DNA of 12,076 nt from an uncultured Bacillaceae bacterium (GCA_937925695.1 CALAMD010000102.1:1-12076); one strand, 5' to 3'. Shown: positions 1 through 7,656, counted from the stretch's first letter. Program-made: numbers and translations. The notes: a model not told the origin generated them from the letters alone.

Positions 1-2
1 CT

Positions 3-143
3 TCAGACGGGACCTTAGATTTACAAATTGCCTATCGGGCGAATGCGATACTCGGTTTAATCCTAGAATGGAAGCAACAAAACTATCGCTTAAATATTGA
101 TGAGTTGAATAACTTATCGATTCAGTTAGTATTAAATGGATAG
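3..143 (+). CDS. C-terminal fragment of a TetR/AcrR-type transcriptional regulator (5' end outside window)
   Basis: An open frame enters from the left edge and ends at TAG 141-143, giving the last 46 residues of a protein. The tail contains an alternating hydrophobic/charged segment (AYRANAILGLILEWKQQNY) followed by a short acidic helix. This is the usual look of the ligand-binding C-terminal domain of TetR-family regulators, where a 'GLLGIIxEW' helix is followed by 'spEElaei'. No DNA-binding domain is visible because it lies outside the window, so the family call rests on this helix alone. The next gene starts only 36 bases downstream on the same strand, so the two may be co-transcribed. It could be another all-helical regulator. 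Confidence 0.5.
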   Translation, partial: SDGTLDLQIAYRANAILGLILEWKQQNYRLNIDELNNLSIQLVLNG

Positions 144-179
144 CTAAGAAAAAAATCTATTAAAGAGAGAGTGTTGTCT

Positions 180-1220
180 ATGGGCGTATTAAAAGTAGGT
201 ATCATTGGTGCAGGAGGGATTGCAAAAGACGTACATATTCCAAATTATTTAAAAAATAATGACCGTGTTCAAGTGGTAGCAATTGCTGATGTTGTTTTTG
301 AGCGGGCGGAAGAAGTGGCGAGGCAATACGACATTCCATATGTATTTGACTCTTATCAACAAATGTTAGCTGACGTGAAACTTGATGCAGTGAGTGTTTG
401 TGTGCCGAATAAATTTCATATGGATGCGACGATCACTGCCCTTGAAGCCGGATGTCATGTGTTATGTGAAAAACCGCCTGCGATGAATGCGGCCGAAGCA
501 AAAGCGATGCAAGAAGCAGCTGAAAAAGCAGGGAAAATTCTCACTTACGGTTTCCATTATCGACATACAGCTGAAGTAGAAATGGCTAAACGATTTATTG
601 ATGCCGGTGAGATGGGACACATTTATTCGACTAAGGTGCAAGCGATTCGTAGACGTGGGATCCCTGGTTGGGGTGTGTTTACGAATAAAGAACTGCAGGG
701 TGGCGGACCATTAATCGATATTGGCGTTCATATGCTTGATACAGCATTATATTTAATGGATTATCCTGAACCCGAGATTGTTCTTGGGAAAACCCATCAA
801 CAAATCGGAAACAAAAAAGGTGTCGGACTCCTTGGTGATTGGGATTACGAAAATTATTCTGTAGAAGACATGGCAGTCGCTATGATTACCTTTAAAAATG
901 GCGCTACGCTTATACTTGAGTCAGCCTTTGCTGCCAATGTTGAAAAAGCTGATACGATGCAAGTATCGATTATGGGAAATAAAGGTGGAGCAGATATTTT
1001 TCCCTTAAAAATTTACCAGGAAAAGCATGAAACACTAATCGATGTGACGCCTGCCTATCCACCACAAATTGATGTTTATGAAAGAGAGATTACGAGATTT
1101 GTTGATAGTTGTATTGAGGGGACTGAACCATTAAGTACACCAGCTCAAGGTGTGATAATCCAACAATTGATTGATGCCATCTATCAATCTGCTGAAACGA
1201 AGCAAGCAATATATTTTTAA
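180..1220 (+). CDS. Gfo/Idh/MocA family NAD(P)-dependent oxidoreductase
   Basis: Predicted cytoplasmic 346-residue sugar or polyol dehydrogenase. The N-terminal Rossmann fold shows the dinucleotide motif GAGGIA at residues 10-15 and an acidic residue, D37, at the end of beta-2. The family's EKP motif is at residues 97-99, with K98 the usual catalytic lysine. The C-terminal alpha/beta domain carries GGGPLIDIGVHMLD at 174-187, giving the conserved D180 and H184. Length is normal for the family. The frame is open from GTG at 171, but GAGAG at 165-170 is correctly spaced only for ATG 180, so that start is preferred. It lies upstream of a beta-glucosidase and a sugar importer, which suggests oxidation of a glycoside or free sugar. 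The substrate cannot be read from the sequence; inositol, glucose, galactose or N-acetylhexosamine-type activities are all possible. Confidence 0.9.
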   Translation: MGVLKVGIIGAGGIAKDVHIPNYLKNNDRVQVVAIADVVFERAEEVARQYDIPYVFDSYQQMLADVKLDAVSVCVPNKFHMDATITALEAGCHVLCEKPPAMNAAEAKAMQEAAEKAGKILTYGFHYRHTAEVEMAKRFIDAGEMGHIYSTKVQAIRRRGIPGWGVFTNKELQGGGPLIDIGVHMLDTALYLMDYPEPEIVLGKTHQQIGNKKGVGLLGDWDYENYSVEDMAVAMITFKNGATLILESAFAANVEKADTMQVSIMGNKGGADIFPLKIYQEKHETLIDVTPAYPPQIDVYEREITRFVDSCIEGTEPLSTPAQGVIIQQLIDAIYQSAETKQAIYF

Positions 1221-1244
1221 GGTAAAGGTTAATAATAGTTTTAT

Positions 1245-1330
1245 AGGGTCACTTATGAATGACTCACCACGATTAGACATGTTTATTTTAGCTAAACATG
1301 ATGCTCCCTAGAAAAGAAGAAGCTGACCCT
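1245..1330 (+). repeat. Nested inverted repeats after the oxidoreductase gene, possible weak terminator
   Basis: AGGGTCA at 1245-1251 is the exact reverse complement of TGACCCT at 1324-1330. The second arm is followed by TCTATTTTTAT. Between the arms sits a smaller perfect hairpin, CATGTTTA 1278-1285 with TAAACATG 1293-1300. The long spacing of the outer arms makes this an unusual terminator, but its position 24 bases after the stop codon and the T-rich tract fit transcription ending before the bglA promoter. Confidence 0.4.
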
Positions 1331-1416
1331 TCTATTTTTATAATTATTTGAAGATTAGGGTTGCTTAATTACTATTCTATAGGTAAGATAAATTTAAGGA
1401 TTTTTTTGCGCAATAA

Positions 1417-1445
1417 AGAAACCGTTTTCCTTCATTTTGTATAAT
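1417..1445 (+). promoter_or_regulatory. bglA promoter with overlapping LacI-type operator
   Basis: A TATAAT -10 box lies at 1440-1445. Immediately upstream, at 1417-1430, is AGAAACCGTTTTCC, an imperfect palindrome with the central CG typical of LacI/GalR-family operators. It occupies the place where a -35 box would be, and no good -35 hexamer is visible at the correct spacing, so the promoter may be weak or activator-dependent. A near-identical site, AGAAATCGGTTTCC, lies upstream of the binding-protein gene, which argues for shared control. The leader from the expected start near 1452 to the gene is about 108 bases. Confidence 0.55.
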
Positions 1446-1559
1446 TATGAGAGACGATGATGCCAAGTTAGTAGATAGTTGCTTTTGTTAAGGATGGTAA
1501 GGGGACATAGGGTATGATGAGTCATTTAAGAAGAACATAGGAACGTGGAGGGTGAGACA

Positions 1560-2903
1560 ATGGCAATTATACAATTTCCAAAGGACTTTAAGTGGGGGAG
1601 TGCAACAGCAGCATATCAAATTGAAGGTGCAACCGATGTCGATGGCCGAGGCCCGTCTATTTGGGACACCTTTGCCAAAACACCAGGTAAAGTACGGAAT
1701 GGAGACAATGGTGATGTTGCTTGTGGCAGTTACTATAAGTATGGTGAAGATGTTGAACTGCTTGATGATCTAGGAGCAGACATATATCGATTTTCTGTTT
1801 CTTGGCCACGCATTTTTCCTGAAGGAACAGGTAAGGTGAACCAAAAAGGCGTTGAGTATTATCATAGATTAATAGATGCGTTACTAGATAAAGGCATCGA
1901 ACCAATGTTAACGCTTTACCATTGGGATTTACCCCAAGCTTTACAAGATAAAGGGGGATGGGGCAATCGCGATACAATTCAGGCCTTTGTTGATTATGCT
2001 TCCTTTATGTATCAAGAATTTAATGGCAAAGTAAAATATTGGATTACATTAAATGAACCTTGGTGTGTAGCATTTTTATCAAACTTTATCGGTGAGCATG
2101 CTCCAGGAAATCGTGATCCACAACTAGCCGTAAATATTTCCCATCATCTGATGATTGCTCATGGTGCTGCTGTCAAAAAGTTTAGAGAGCTTAATATCAA
2201 AGGACAAATTGGATATGCACCAAATACAACGTGGCTTGAGCCTTACAGTAATCGCCAAGAGGATATTGATGCCTGTCGCCGGGAAATCGGCATTTATATC
2301 GATTGGTTTATGGATCCAGTCTTTAAAGGTGAGTATCCACAATTCTTGCTAGATTGGATGAAACAAAGCGGCATCGAGCTTGAAATTGAAGCAGGGGATC
2401 TTGAAACGATTCACCAACCGATTGACTTTTTAGGGATTAACTATTACACAGGCCATGTTGCAAAATATAAAGAAGGCGAAGGCGCGTTTCATCATGAATT
2501 GGTGGAGTATGGCTATGAACGGACGGATATTGGTTGGCCAATATATCCAGATGGCTTATATAATGTCTTGTTAACAATTAAAGAAAAATACGGTGATATT
2601 CCTATATATATTACTGAAAATGGTGCATGTTACAATGATGAACCTAAAGATGGAGAAGTAAAGGATCTAAAGCGTATAGATTATTTAAAGAAACATTTAA
2701 TTGCTGTCGATCGAAGTATCAAATCAGGTGTCAATGTAAAGGGCTACCTCGTTTGGTCCCTTTTAGATAATTTTGAATGGGCCTATGGCTATTCAATGCG
2801 ATTTGGTATTGTTCATGTCAATTTTCGTACCTTAGAACGAACGAAAAAAGATAGTTTTTATTGGGTCAAACAAACGATTCGTAATAACTGGTTTGAAGTT
2901 TAA
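1560..2903 (+). CDS. bglA: Glycoside hydrolase family 1 beta-glucosidase (intracellular)
   Basis: A 447-residue GH1 enzyme predicted to hydrolyse beta-glucosides and short beta-linked oligosaccharides from the non-reducing end. The N-terminal signature FPKDFKWGSATAAYQIEGA is at residues 6-24. The acid/base glutamate is E166 in TLNEPW and the nucleophile is E353 in ITENG. Length matches bacterial BglA-type enzymes. There is no signal peptide, so it works in the cytoplasm on sugar imported intact. This fits the ABC transporter downstream rather than a PTS, which would call for a phospho-beta-glucosidase. The frame is open from GTG 1545, but that codon overlaps the ribosome binding site GGAGGG (1547-1552), so ATG 1560 is the start. 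It is preceded by its own promoter and operator and followed by a strong terminator, so it forms a single-gene unit. A 6-phospho-beta-glycosidase cannot be fully excluded by eye. Confidence 0.93.
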   Translation: MAIIQFPKDFKWGSATAAYQIEGATDVDGRGPSIWDTFAKTPGKVRNGDNGDVACGSYYKYGEDVELLDDLGADIYRFSVSWPRIFPEGTGKVNQKGVEYYHRLIDALLDKGIEPMLTLYHWDLPQALQDKGGWGNRDTIQAFVDYASFMYQEFNGKVKYWITLNEPWCVAFLSNFIGEHAPGNRDPQLAVNISHHLMIAHGAAVKKFRELNIKGQIGYAPNTTWLEPYSNRQEDIDACRREIGIYIDWFMDPVFKGEYPQFLLDWMKQSGIELEIEAGDLETIHQPIDFLGINYYTGHVAKYKEGEGAFHHELVEYGYERTDIGWPIYPDGLYNVLLTIKEKYGDIPIYITENGACYNDEPKDGEVKDLKRIDYLKKHLIAVDRSIKSGVNVKGYLVWSLLDNFEWAYGYSMRFGIVHVNFRTLERTKKDSFYWVKQTIRNNWFEV

Positions 2904-2910
2904 TGATAAC

Positions 2911-2953
2911 GGTGTAGCATATCAATTCGATGATGCTACACCTATTTTATTAT
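2911..2953 (+). terminator. Intrinsic terminator of bglA
   Basis: A perfect 10-bp stem is formed by GGTGTAGCAT 2911-2920 and ATGCTACACC 2933-2942 with a 12-base loop. It is followed by the T-rich tract TATTTTATTATT and starts 7 bases after the bglA stop. It separates the bglA transcript from the transporter operon. Confidence 0.88.
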
Positions 2954-3023
2954 TCACTAATGGTAAATCAACCTAAAATATTTGTTTTTATCATCAAAAA
3001 TATAAAAAATTTAAAAAAACATA

Positions 3024-3052
3024 TTGCTTTCATAATTTTCATTCTATATAAT
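3024..3052 (+). promoter_or_regulatory. Sigma-A promoter of the sugar ABC transporter operon
   Basis: TTGCTT at 3024-3029 and TATAAT at 3047-3052 are separated by exactly 17 bases, close to the sigma-A consensus. The expected start point is near 3059, leaving a leader of about 155 bases before the binding-protein gene. Two operator-like palindromes lie in that leader. Confidence 0.8.
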
Positions 3053-3065
3053 ATTGGTAAAACAG

Positions 3066-3079
3066 GGTGAGCGCTTACA
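3066..3079 (+). promoter_or_regulatory. cre-like catabolite control site
   Basis: GGTGAGCGCTTACA matches the palindromic cre core TGTAAGCGCTTACA at 12 of 14 positions. It lies about 10 bases downstream of the predicted transcription start, a position at which bound CcpA would repress. An alternative is a second operator for another LacI-family protein, since CcpA sites and LacI-type operators share this shape. Confidence 0.6.
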
Positions 3080-3109
3080 AAAAATCCTTTTAATTTTTTT
3101 GCAGGTTAG

Positions 3110-3123
3110 AGAAATCGGTTTCC
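3110..3123 (+). promoter_or_regulatory. LacI-type operator in the transporter leader
   Basis: AGAAATCGGTTTCC shares 12 of 14 bases with AGAAACCGTTTTCC at the bglA promoter, and both fit GAAANCGNTTTC with a central CG. It lies about 50 bases downstream of the predicted start point, so binding would act as a roadblock. The likely binder is the LacI-family protein encoded just after the transporter. Confidence 0.55.
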
Positions 3124-3215
3124 CTGTTTGGACTAACTCTAAGCAAGGGGGTAGGATGATTTACACTTGGTAGCATCATCGTGTACTCATCAATAATTTT
3201 ACGGGGGTAACAAAA

Positions 3216-4556
3216 ATGCGAAGATGGTTTTTATTTATTGTTCTTGCTGTAGTTGTCAGTCTGTTTGCTGCATGTGGTGGTGACAAAGAGTCGAATAGTC
3301 AGGGTGTAAATGATAACGGTGGATCAAATGATGTAAGTAATTCAAATGACGTACCTGACTCAAGTAATGACGGTAGTAAAGAACCTGTCGAATTGACGTT
3401 TTGGGTATTTGGAAGTACTGGGTACGATCTATTGGCAGAAGAGTATATGGAACAAAACCAACACGTTACGATCAATATTAATGAAGGTGAAATGGAAGAT
3501 ATGCATGATAATTTATTCACTTCCATTTCCGCCAACAGTGGTGCTCCAGATATTGCGATGATTGAGATTAGTCAAATTGCTAGATTTATCGAAGCTGAAG
3601 ACCGTTTCTACAATCTTTATGACTATGGCGCAGATCAAGTTGAAGGGAACTTTTTAGACTGGAAATGGCAACAAGCTCAAAGTGTTGATGGCTCATTTCA
3701 AATTGGTTTGCCAACAGACATTGGACCGACAACCATGTTTTATCGTACGGACGTAATGGAAGAAGCAGGATTCCCTACAGATCCTGATGAACTGGCAGCA
3801 GAAATTAGTACGTGGGATGACTACTATGAAGCGGCTAAAATTATCTATCAGGAAACCGGTAAACCTATAACCGACAGTCCCGAATTAATGTTCAATGCGA
3901 TGAGGGACCAATTAGATCAACAGTACTTCAATGAAGATGATGAGCTCATTATTGAAGATACGGTAAAAGAAGCTTATGATTTTACGACAAAAATGATTCA
4001 AGAAGGATTGATTGGACAAAATGGTCTGTGGACTCCTGAGTGGGGTAGTGCTATGGCTGAGGGTAGTTACGCCACGTTAATTGGTGCACCTGCTTGGATG
4101 ATAGCTAACGTAAAAGGGAATGCCCCTGATGAAGGAGGAAACTGGTCGTTAACGACAATCCCAGAAGGAGCAGGTAACTGGGGTGGATCCTTCTTAACGA
4201 TCCCTAGCGAATCGAAACATCCAGAGGAAGCCTTTGCATTTATTGCCTGGTTAACATCACCAGAAAATCAGTTGAAGTCTTTCCATAGCAATGGTTTATT
4301 CCCATCGACACCAGATGTTTATGAAGACGACGAATTCTTAGCTACGACTGATGAATACTTTAGTAATGCACCAACTGCGGCTATTTTTGCTGAGGCAGCC
4401 CAGTCAGTAAAAACAGTCTATATGGGTAAAAACTATGGTCTCGTAAATAATGAATTAGTCACAGCGTTAATGAATGTCGCTATTGAAGGTGCCGATCCTC
4501 AAGAGGAATGGGATTTAGCTGTTGAAAGAATTAAAAGCCAGTTAGAAAGGCAATAA
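3216..4556 (+). CDS. Extracellular sugar-binding lipoprotein of an ABC importer
   Basis: A 446-residue family 1 solute-binding protein (MalE/UgpB-like) that captures oligosaccharide at the outer face of the membrane. The signal peptide is residues 1-19: RR, then a hydrophobic run, then the lipobox FAAC with C20 as the lipidated cysteine. A flexible S/N/D/G-rich linker spans about 21-55, and the binding domain starts near residue 58 (VELTFWVFG). Aromatic residues that could stack on sugar rings occur throughout, for example in LWTPEWGSA, APAWM and NWGGSF. ATG 3216 is served by ACGGGGGT at 3201-3208. It is the first gene of the operon with two permeases, and a stable hairpin follows it. The protein is markedly acidic. 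The ligand is inferred to be a beta-glucoside or cello-/plant-type oligosaccharide from the neighbouring GH1 enzyme only. Confidence 0.93.
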   Translation: MRRWFLFIVLAVVVSLFAACGGDKESNSQGVNDNGGSNDVSNSNDVPDSSNDGSKEPVELTFWVFGSTGYDLLAEEYMEQNQHVTININEGEMEDMHDNLFTSISANSGAPDIAMIEISQIARFIEAEDRFYNLYDYGADQVEGNFLDWKWQQAQSVDGSFQIGLPTDIGPTTMFYRTDVMEEAGFPTDPDELAAEISTWDDYYEAAKIIYQETGKPITDSPELMFNAMRDQLDQQYFNEDDELIIEDTVKEAYDFTTKMIQEGLIGQNGLWTPEWGSAMAEGSYATLIGAPAWMIANVKGNAPDEGGNWSLTTIPEGAGNWGGSFLTIPSESKHPEEAFAFIAWLTSPENQLKSFHSNGLFPSTPDVYEDDEFLATTDEYFSNAPTAAIFAEAAQSVKTVYMGKNYGLVNNELVTALMNVAIEGADPQEEWDLAVERIKSQLERQ

Positions 4557-4567
4557 GATAAGATCAT

Positions 4568-4591
4568 GAAGCGGTCTACTCAGGCCGCTTC
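4568..4591 (+). promoter_or_regulatory. Intercistronic stem-loop between binding protein and permease genes
   Basis: GAAGCGG 4568-4574 pairs with CCGCTTC 4585-4591. A G-T pair and one more C-G pair extend this to a 9-bp stem with a 6-base loop. No T-run follows, so it is not a classical terminator. Such hairpins after a binding-protein gene usually protect the upstream mRNA or cause partial termination, giving much more binding protein than permease. Confidence 0.65.
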
Positions 4592-4616
4592 CTAAAATAT
4601 AAAAGGGGTGACACCA

Positions 4617-5543
4617 GTGGAGCATTCTAATTCAATCACAGAAGAAAAACCGAAGAAACGGCTTCGCTTTAGTGAAAAAAGAAAAGAAGCCATCGCTGGT
4701 TACACATATATCGCACCATTTTTTATTCTCTTTTTGATCTTTGGTTTATTTCCGATGATCTTTAGTTTTTATCTCGGTTTTCAGAGGTGGAACGGGTTAG
4801 GGGAAATGGAGTTTATCGGTATCCAGAACTTTAAATGGATCTTAACCGATCGAATATTTTGGACGTCCTTATACAATACCATCATTATGTGGGTTTTAGG
4901 AACGATGCCCCAATTAGTTATCGGTATTGTTCTTGCCTATGCCTTAAATTCCACATTAATTAAACTAAAAGGCTTTTTTAGAGTTTCCGTATTCATGCCG
5001 TATGTTACATCAACAGTGGCAGTTGCCATTGTATTTGGCGTCATGTTCAATTCCCAAGACTTTGGTTTAATGAATAATATTTTATCGCTATTTGGCTTCG
5101 ATTCTGTGAGCTGGGAAACATCCAATTGGGGAGTTAAAATCGCCATTTCGACGATGGTTTTTTGGCGGTGGATTGGTTATAACACGATTATATATTTAGC
5201 TGGTCTACAAGGTATCCCGAATGAATTATATGAAGCAGCAGAAATTGACGGTGCAACTGTATGGCAAAAGATTTTCTATGTTTCCTTACCGATGTTAAGG
5301 CCAATTGTAATTTTTCTCGTGTTCACGACAACAATTGGAGCATTGCAATTGTTTACTGAACCACTCATCTTTTTAGGAAGAGGAGCGCGGGAAGAAGGTA
5401 TTACCGTTGTACTCTATTTATATCGAGAAGCTTTTAACAACCAAGCCTTTGGTCCAGCATCAGCAACAGCGATTGTATTATTTATTATCATCATTTTGTT
5501 ATCAACTATTAATGTTGCTATCGCTAACCGAGTTGGTCGATGA
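4617..5543 (+). CDS. Sugar ABC transporter permease, MalF/UgpA type
   Basis: Integral membrane protein of 308 residues with about six transmembrane helices. The first begins after a basic cytoplasmic N-terminus (EEKPKKRLRFSEKRKEA), at YIAPFFILFLIFGLFPMIF. The EAA loop that docks on the ATPase is clear at about residues 202-229: NELYEAAEIDGATVWQKIF, then SLPML. The frame is open from GTG 4608, but that codon is part of the ribosome binding site GGGGTG (4605-4610), so GTG 4617 is preferred. Its stop overlaps an upstream in-frame ATG of the next permease gene, and the two are certainly co-transcribed. It forms the channel with the second permease. Confidence 0.92.
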   Translation: MEHSNSITEEKPKKRLRFSEKRKEAIAGYTYIAPFFILFLIFGLFPMIFSFYLGFQRWNGLGEMEFIGIQNFKWILTDRIFWTSLYNTIIMWVLGTMPQLVIGIVLAYALNSTLIKLKGFFRVSVFMPYVTSTVAVAIVFGVMFNSQDFGLMNNILSLFGFDSVSWETSNWGVKIAISTMVFWRWIGYNTIIYLAGLQGIPNELYEAAEIDGATVWQKIFYVSLPMLRPIVIFLVFTTTIGALQLFTEPLIFLGRGAREEGITVVLYLYREAFNNQAFGPASATAIVLFIIIILLSTINVAIANRVGR

Positions 5544-5560
5544 ATGAGGAGGGTGAGGAC

Positions 5561-6391
5561 ATGTTAACAAAACGATTTTTTTCCAAGTTTTTTCTATATT
5601 TGGTATTGACTATAGCTGCATTTCTATCCATTTTTCCATTCTATTGGATGTTTGTGATGGCAACGAATCATAATAGTGTCATCAATAAAGTTCCACCAGC
5701 CATGGTTCCAGGTCCAGAGCTTGTAACGAATTTTAGAAACGTACTTGATACGATTGATTTCTTTGGCGCAATGGGTAATTCCCTCATTGTGGCAACAGTA
5801 ACGACATTAGGTGTCTTGTTTTTATGTTCAATAGCTGGTTTTGCTTTTGCAAAATTGGAATTTAAGGGCAAAAATATTTTATTTGTGGCGATACTCGTAA
5901 CGATGATGGTTCCGCCCCAGTTAGGCCTTATTCCTCAATATATCATTATTACGAAGTTGCATTGGTTAAATCAGTTAAAAGCCATTATCGTACCCGGTTT
6001 GATTGATGCCTTTGGTATCTTTTGGATGAGACAATATATTAGTAGTAATGTTTCTGATGAGCTTGTTGATGCCGCTAAAATTGATGGGTGTTCCATCTTC
6101 AGGGTTTATTGGAATATTGCTGTGCCAATCATCATTCCTGCCTTTGCCACGTTAGCGATTATTAAGTTTATGTACGTATGGAATGATTTTCTCTGGCCTC
6201 TTGTAGTATTACGTGAACAATTTTCCCATACCATTCAAGTGGCTTTACGGGGATTAATCGATAATTATGTACGAGATAATGGTATGATATTATCAGGAAC
6301 CTTTTGGGCAACAGTACCACTCATTATTGTGTTTTTATTATTAAATAAATTGTTTATTCAAAGTTTGTCAGAAGGTGCCGTGAAAAGTTAA
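5561..6391 (+). CDS. Sugar ABC transporter permease, MalG/UgpE type
   Basis: Second channel subunit, 276 residues with about six membrane helices (the first is FFLYLVLTIAAFLSIFPFYWMFVMAT). The EAA motif is at about 167-190: DELVDAAKIDGCSIFRVYWNIAVP. The usual DGA is DGC here, a mild variation. An in-frame ATG at 5540 overlaps the upstream stop, but GGAGGG at 5548-5553 is spaced for ATG 5561, which is taken as the start. No ATP-binding subunit gene follows. As in many Bacilli, the importer probably shares a multitask ATPase of the MsmX type encoded elsewhere. Confidence 0.92.
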   Translation: MLTKRFFSKFFLYLVLTIAAFLSIFPFYWMFVMATNHNSVINKVPPAMVPGPELVTNFRNVLDTIDFFGAMGNSLIVATVTTLGVLFLCSIAGFAFAKLEFKGKNILFVAILVTMMVPPQLGLIPQYIIITKLHWLNQLKAIIVPGLIDAFGIFWMRQYISSNVSDELVDAAKIDGCSIFRVYWNIAVPIIIPAFATLAIIKFMYVWNDFLWPLVVLREQFSHTIQVALRGLIDNYVRDNGMILSGTFWATVPLIIVFLLLNKLFIQSLSEGAVKS

Positions 6392-6624
6392 GTGAAAAAA
6401 TGATCGCGTGAGATGATTGGAAATCAGTCGTTCAGATTGAAGATCATCTTAGGCAAAGCAATGAATTAAGAGCACGTGAAACAGTGATTGATAATCATGA
6501 TGAATCATGAGAAGTTAACCAATCATTTTATCAAGCAATTTTGTTGAAAAAATGACAACTTTAATCAAAAATCAACAATAACAATTGATATTGTTCGAGA
6601 TTATAAAGAGATAGAGGGATTTAG
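6392..6624 (+). other. Intergenic region before the LacI-type regulator, several inverted repeats, no clear promoter or terminator
   Basis: AGATGAT 6411-6417 pairs with ATCATCT 6443-6449. A compact palindromic stretch is centred on ATCATGAT (6494-6501) with TGATT 6485-6489 and AATCA 6503-6507 outside it. AACAAT 6580-6585 pairs with ATTGTT 6590-6595, about 30 bases before the regulator start. No stem followed by a T-run is seen, so read-through from the permease genes into the regulator is possible. A TATAAA at 6602-6607 has no convincing -35 partner. The repeat at 6580-6595 could be an autoregulatory site, but it does not match the GAAANCGNTTTC operators. Confidence 0.35.
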
Positions 6625-7656
6625 ATGAAGCTTACGATAAGGGATATTGCGAGAATGGCCGGTGTGTCTCCAGGAACCGTATCTAAAGTTATTAATGGCA
6701 CAGGAAGTATCAGCCCGAAAACGATTGAAACTGTCAAAAGAATCATTCAAGAAACAGGTTATCAACCAAGTTTTTCTGCCCGATCTTTAGCGACTAAAAA
6801 ATCAAATTTAATTGGTTTGATCTACGCCGGAGATATTAATGCTGAAATAACCCACCCAGTGTTTAATCAAATTGTGAATACTTTTAAAAATGAAATCGGC
6901 AAACTAGGCTACGATATCTTACTATTTTCTAATGAACAGTTTAGACGTCAAGATTATTTATCGAGATGTAAGCACTTTCAGTTGGATGGATGTTTAATCA
7001 TCGCAGGAGATCAAATCGAAGAAGCAACTTATGAATTAGACAAAAGTGATATACCTTGTGTTGGTGTAGATATTGAACTGATCGGAGATACGTCTAGTTA
7101 TGTAACAACGGATAATCGCAAAGTATCAGCCCTAGTTGTAGAATATTTTTATCTGCACGGTGTTCATGAAGTTGCTTTTATCGGCGGTCCGAAAGACTCT
7201 CTGATTACGAGTATTCGTAAAGATTCATTTTTACATTTTATGAATCGGTTTAATATGAAGATTGAGCCGAATTGGATCCAACATGGGGACTATTTTGAAG
7301 ATAGTGGCTATGATGCGATGAAAAAAATTCTTGCCCAACCAACCCTTCCAGAAGCGGTTTTCGCGGTTTCAGATTTGATGGCCCTTGGGGCATTACGGGC
7401 GATTAAAGAAGCCGGTCTGTCAGTACCAGAAGACATCAAGGTCATTGGTTGTGACGATATTGAAGTTTGTCGGTATAGCGATCCAGCACTTGCAACGGTT
7501 AAACAAGACAAAGAAAGAATTGGGAAAATAGCTTCATCAATGATTCATCAATTAATAAACGGTGAAAAAAAGGTGGACTCAGTCTTAGTTGATCCCGAGT
7601 TAATTATAAGAAGATCAGGGGAAATCGAGAGTAGTCGATCCCGAGTTGATGTATAG
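6625..7656 (+). CDS. LacI/GalR-family transcriptional regulator
   Basis: A 343-residue sugar-responsive regulator. The N-terminal helix-turn-helix (TIRDIARMAGVSPGTVSKVIN, about 4-24) is followed by the hinge region at about 49-60 (SFSARSLATKKS). A periplasmic-binding-like effector and dimerisation domain starts at SNLIGLIYAG and ends with the family's VDPELIIRRSG tail at 322-332. ATG 6625 has AGAGGGA at 6613-6619. The natural C-terminus of the family falls near residue 331. The last 11 residues (about 333-343) come from the second unit of a tandem repeat that begins at codon 323, so the tail is probably an extension caused by repeat expansion. Position after the transporter genes and the matching operators upstream of bglA and the transporter make it the likely local repressor. 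Confidence 0.93.
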   Translation: MKLTIRDIARMAGVSPGTVSKVINGTGSISPKTIETVKRIIQETGYQPSFSARSLATKKSNLIGLIYAGDINAEITHPVFNQIVNTFKNEIGKLGYDILLFSNEQFRRQDYLSRCKHFQLDGCLIIAGDQIEEATYELDKSDIPCVGVDIELIGDTSSYVTTDNRKVSALVVEYFYLHGVHEVAFIGGPKDSLITSIRKDSFLHFMNRFNMKIEPNWIQHGDYFEDSGYDAMKKILAQPTLPEAVFAVSDLMALGALRAIKEAGLSVPEDIKVIGCDDIEVCRYSDPALATVKQDKERIGKIASSMIHQLINGEKKVDSVLVDPELIIRRSGEIESSRSRVDV

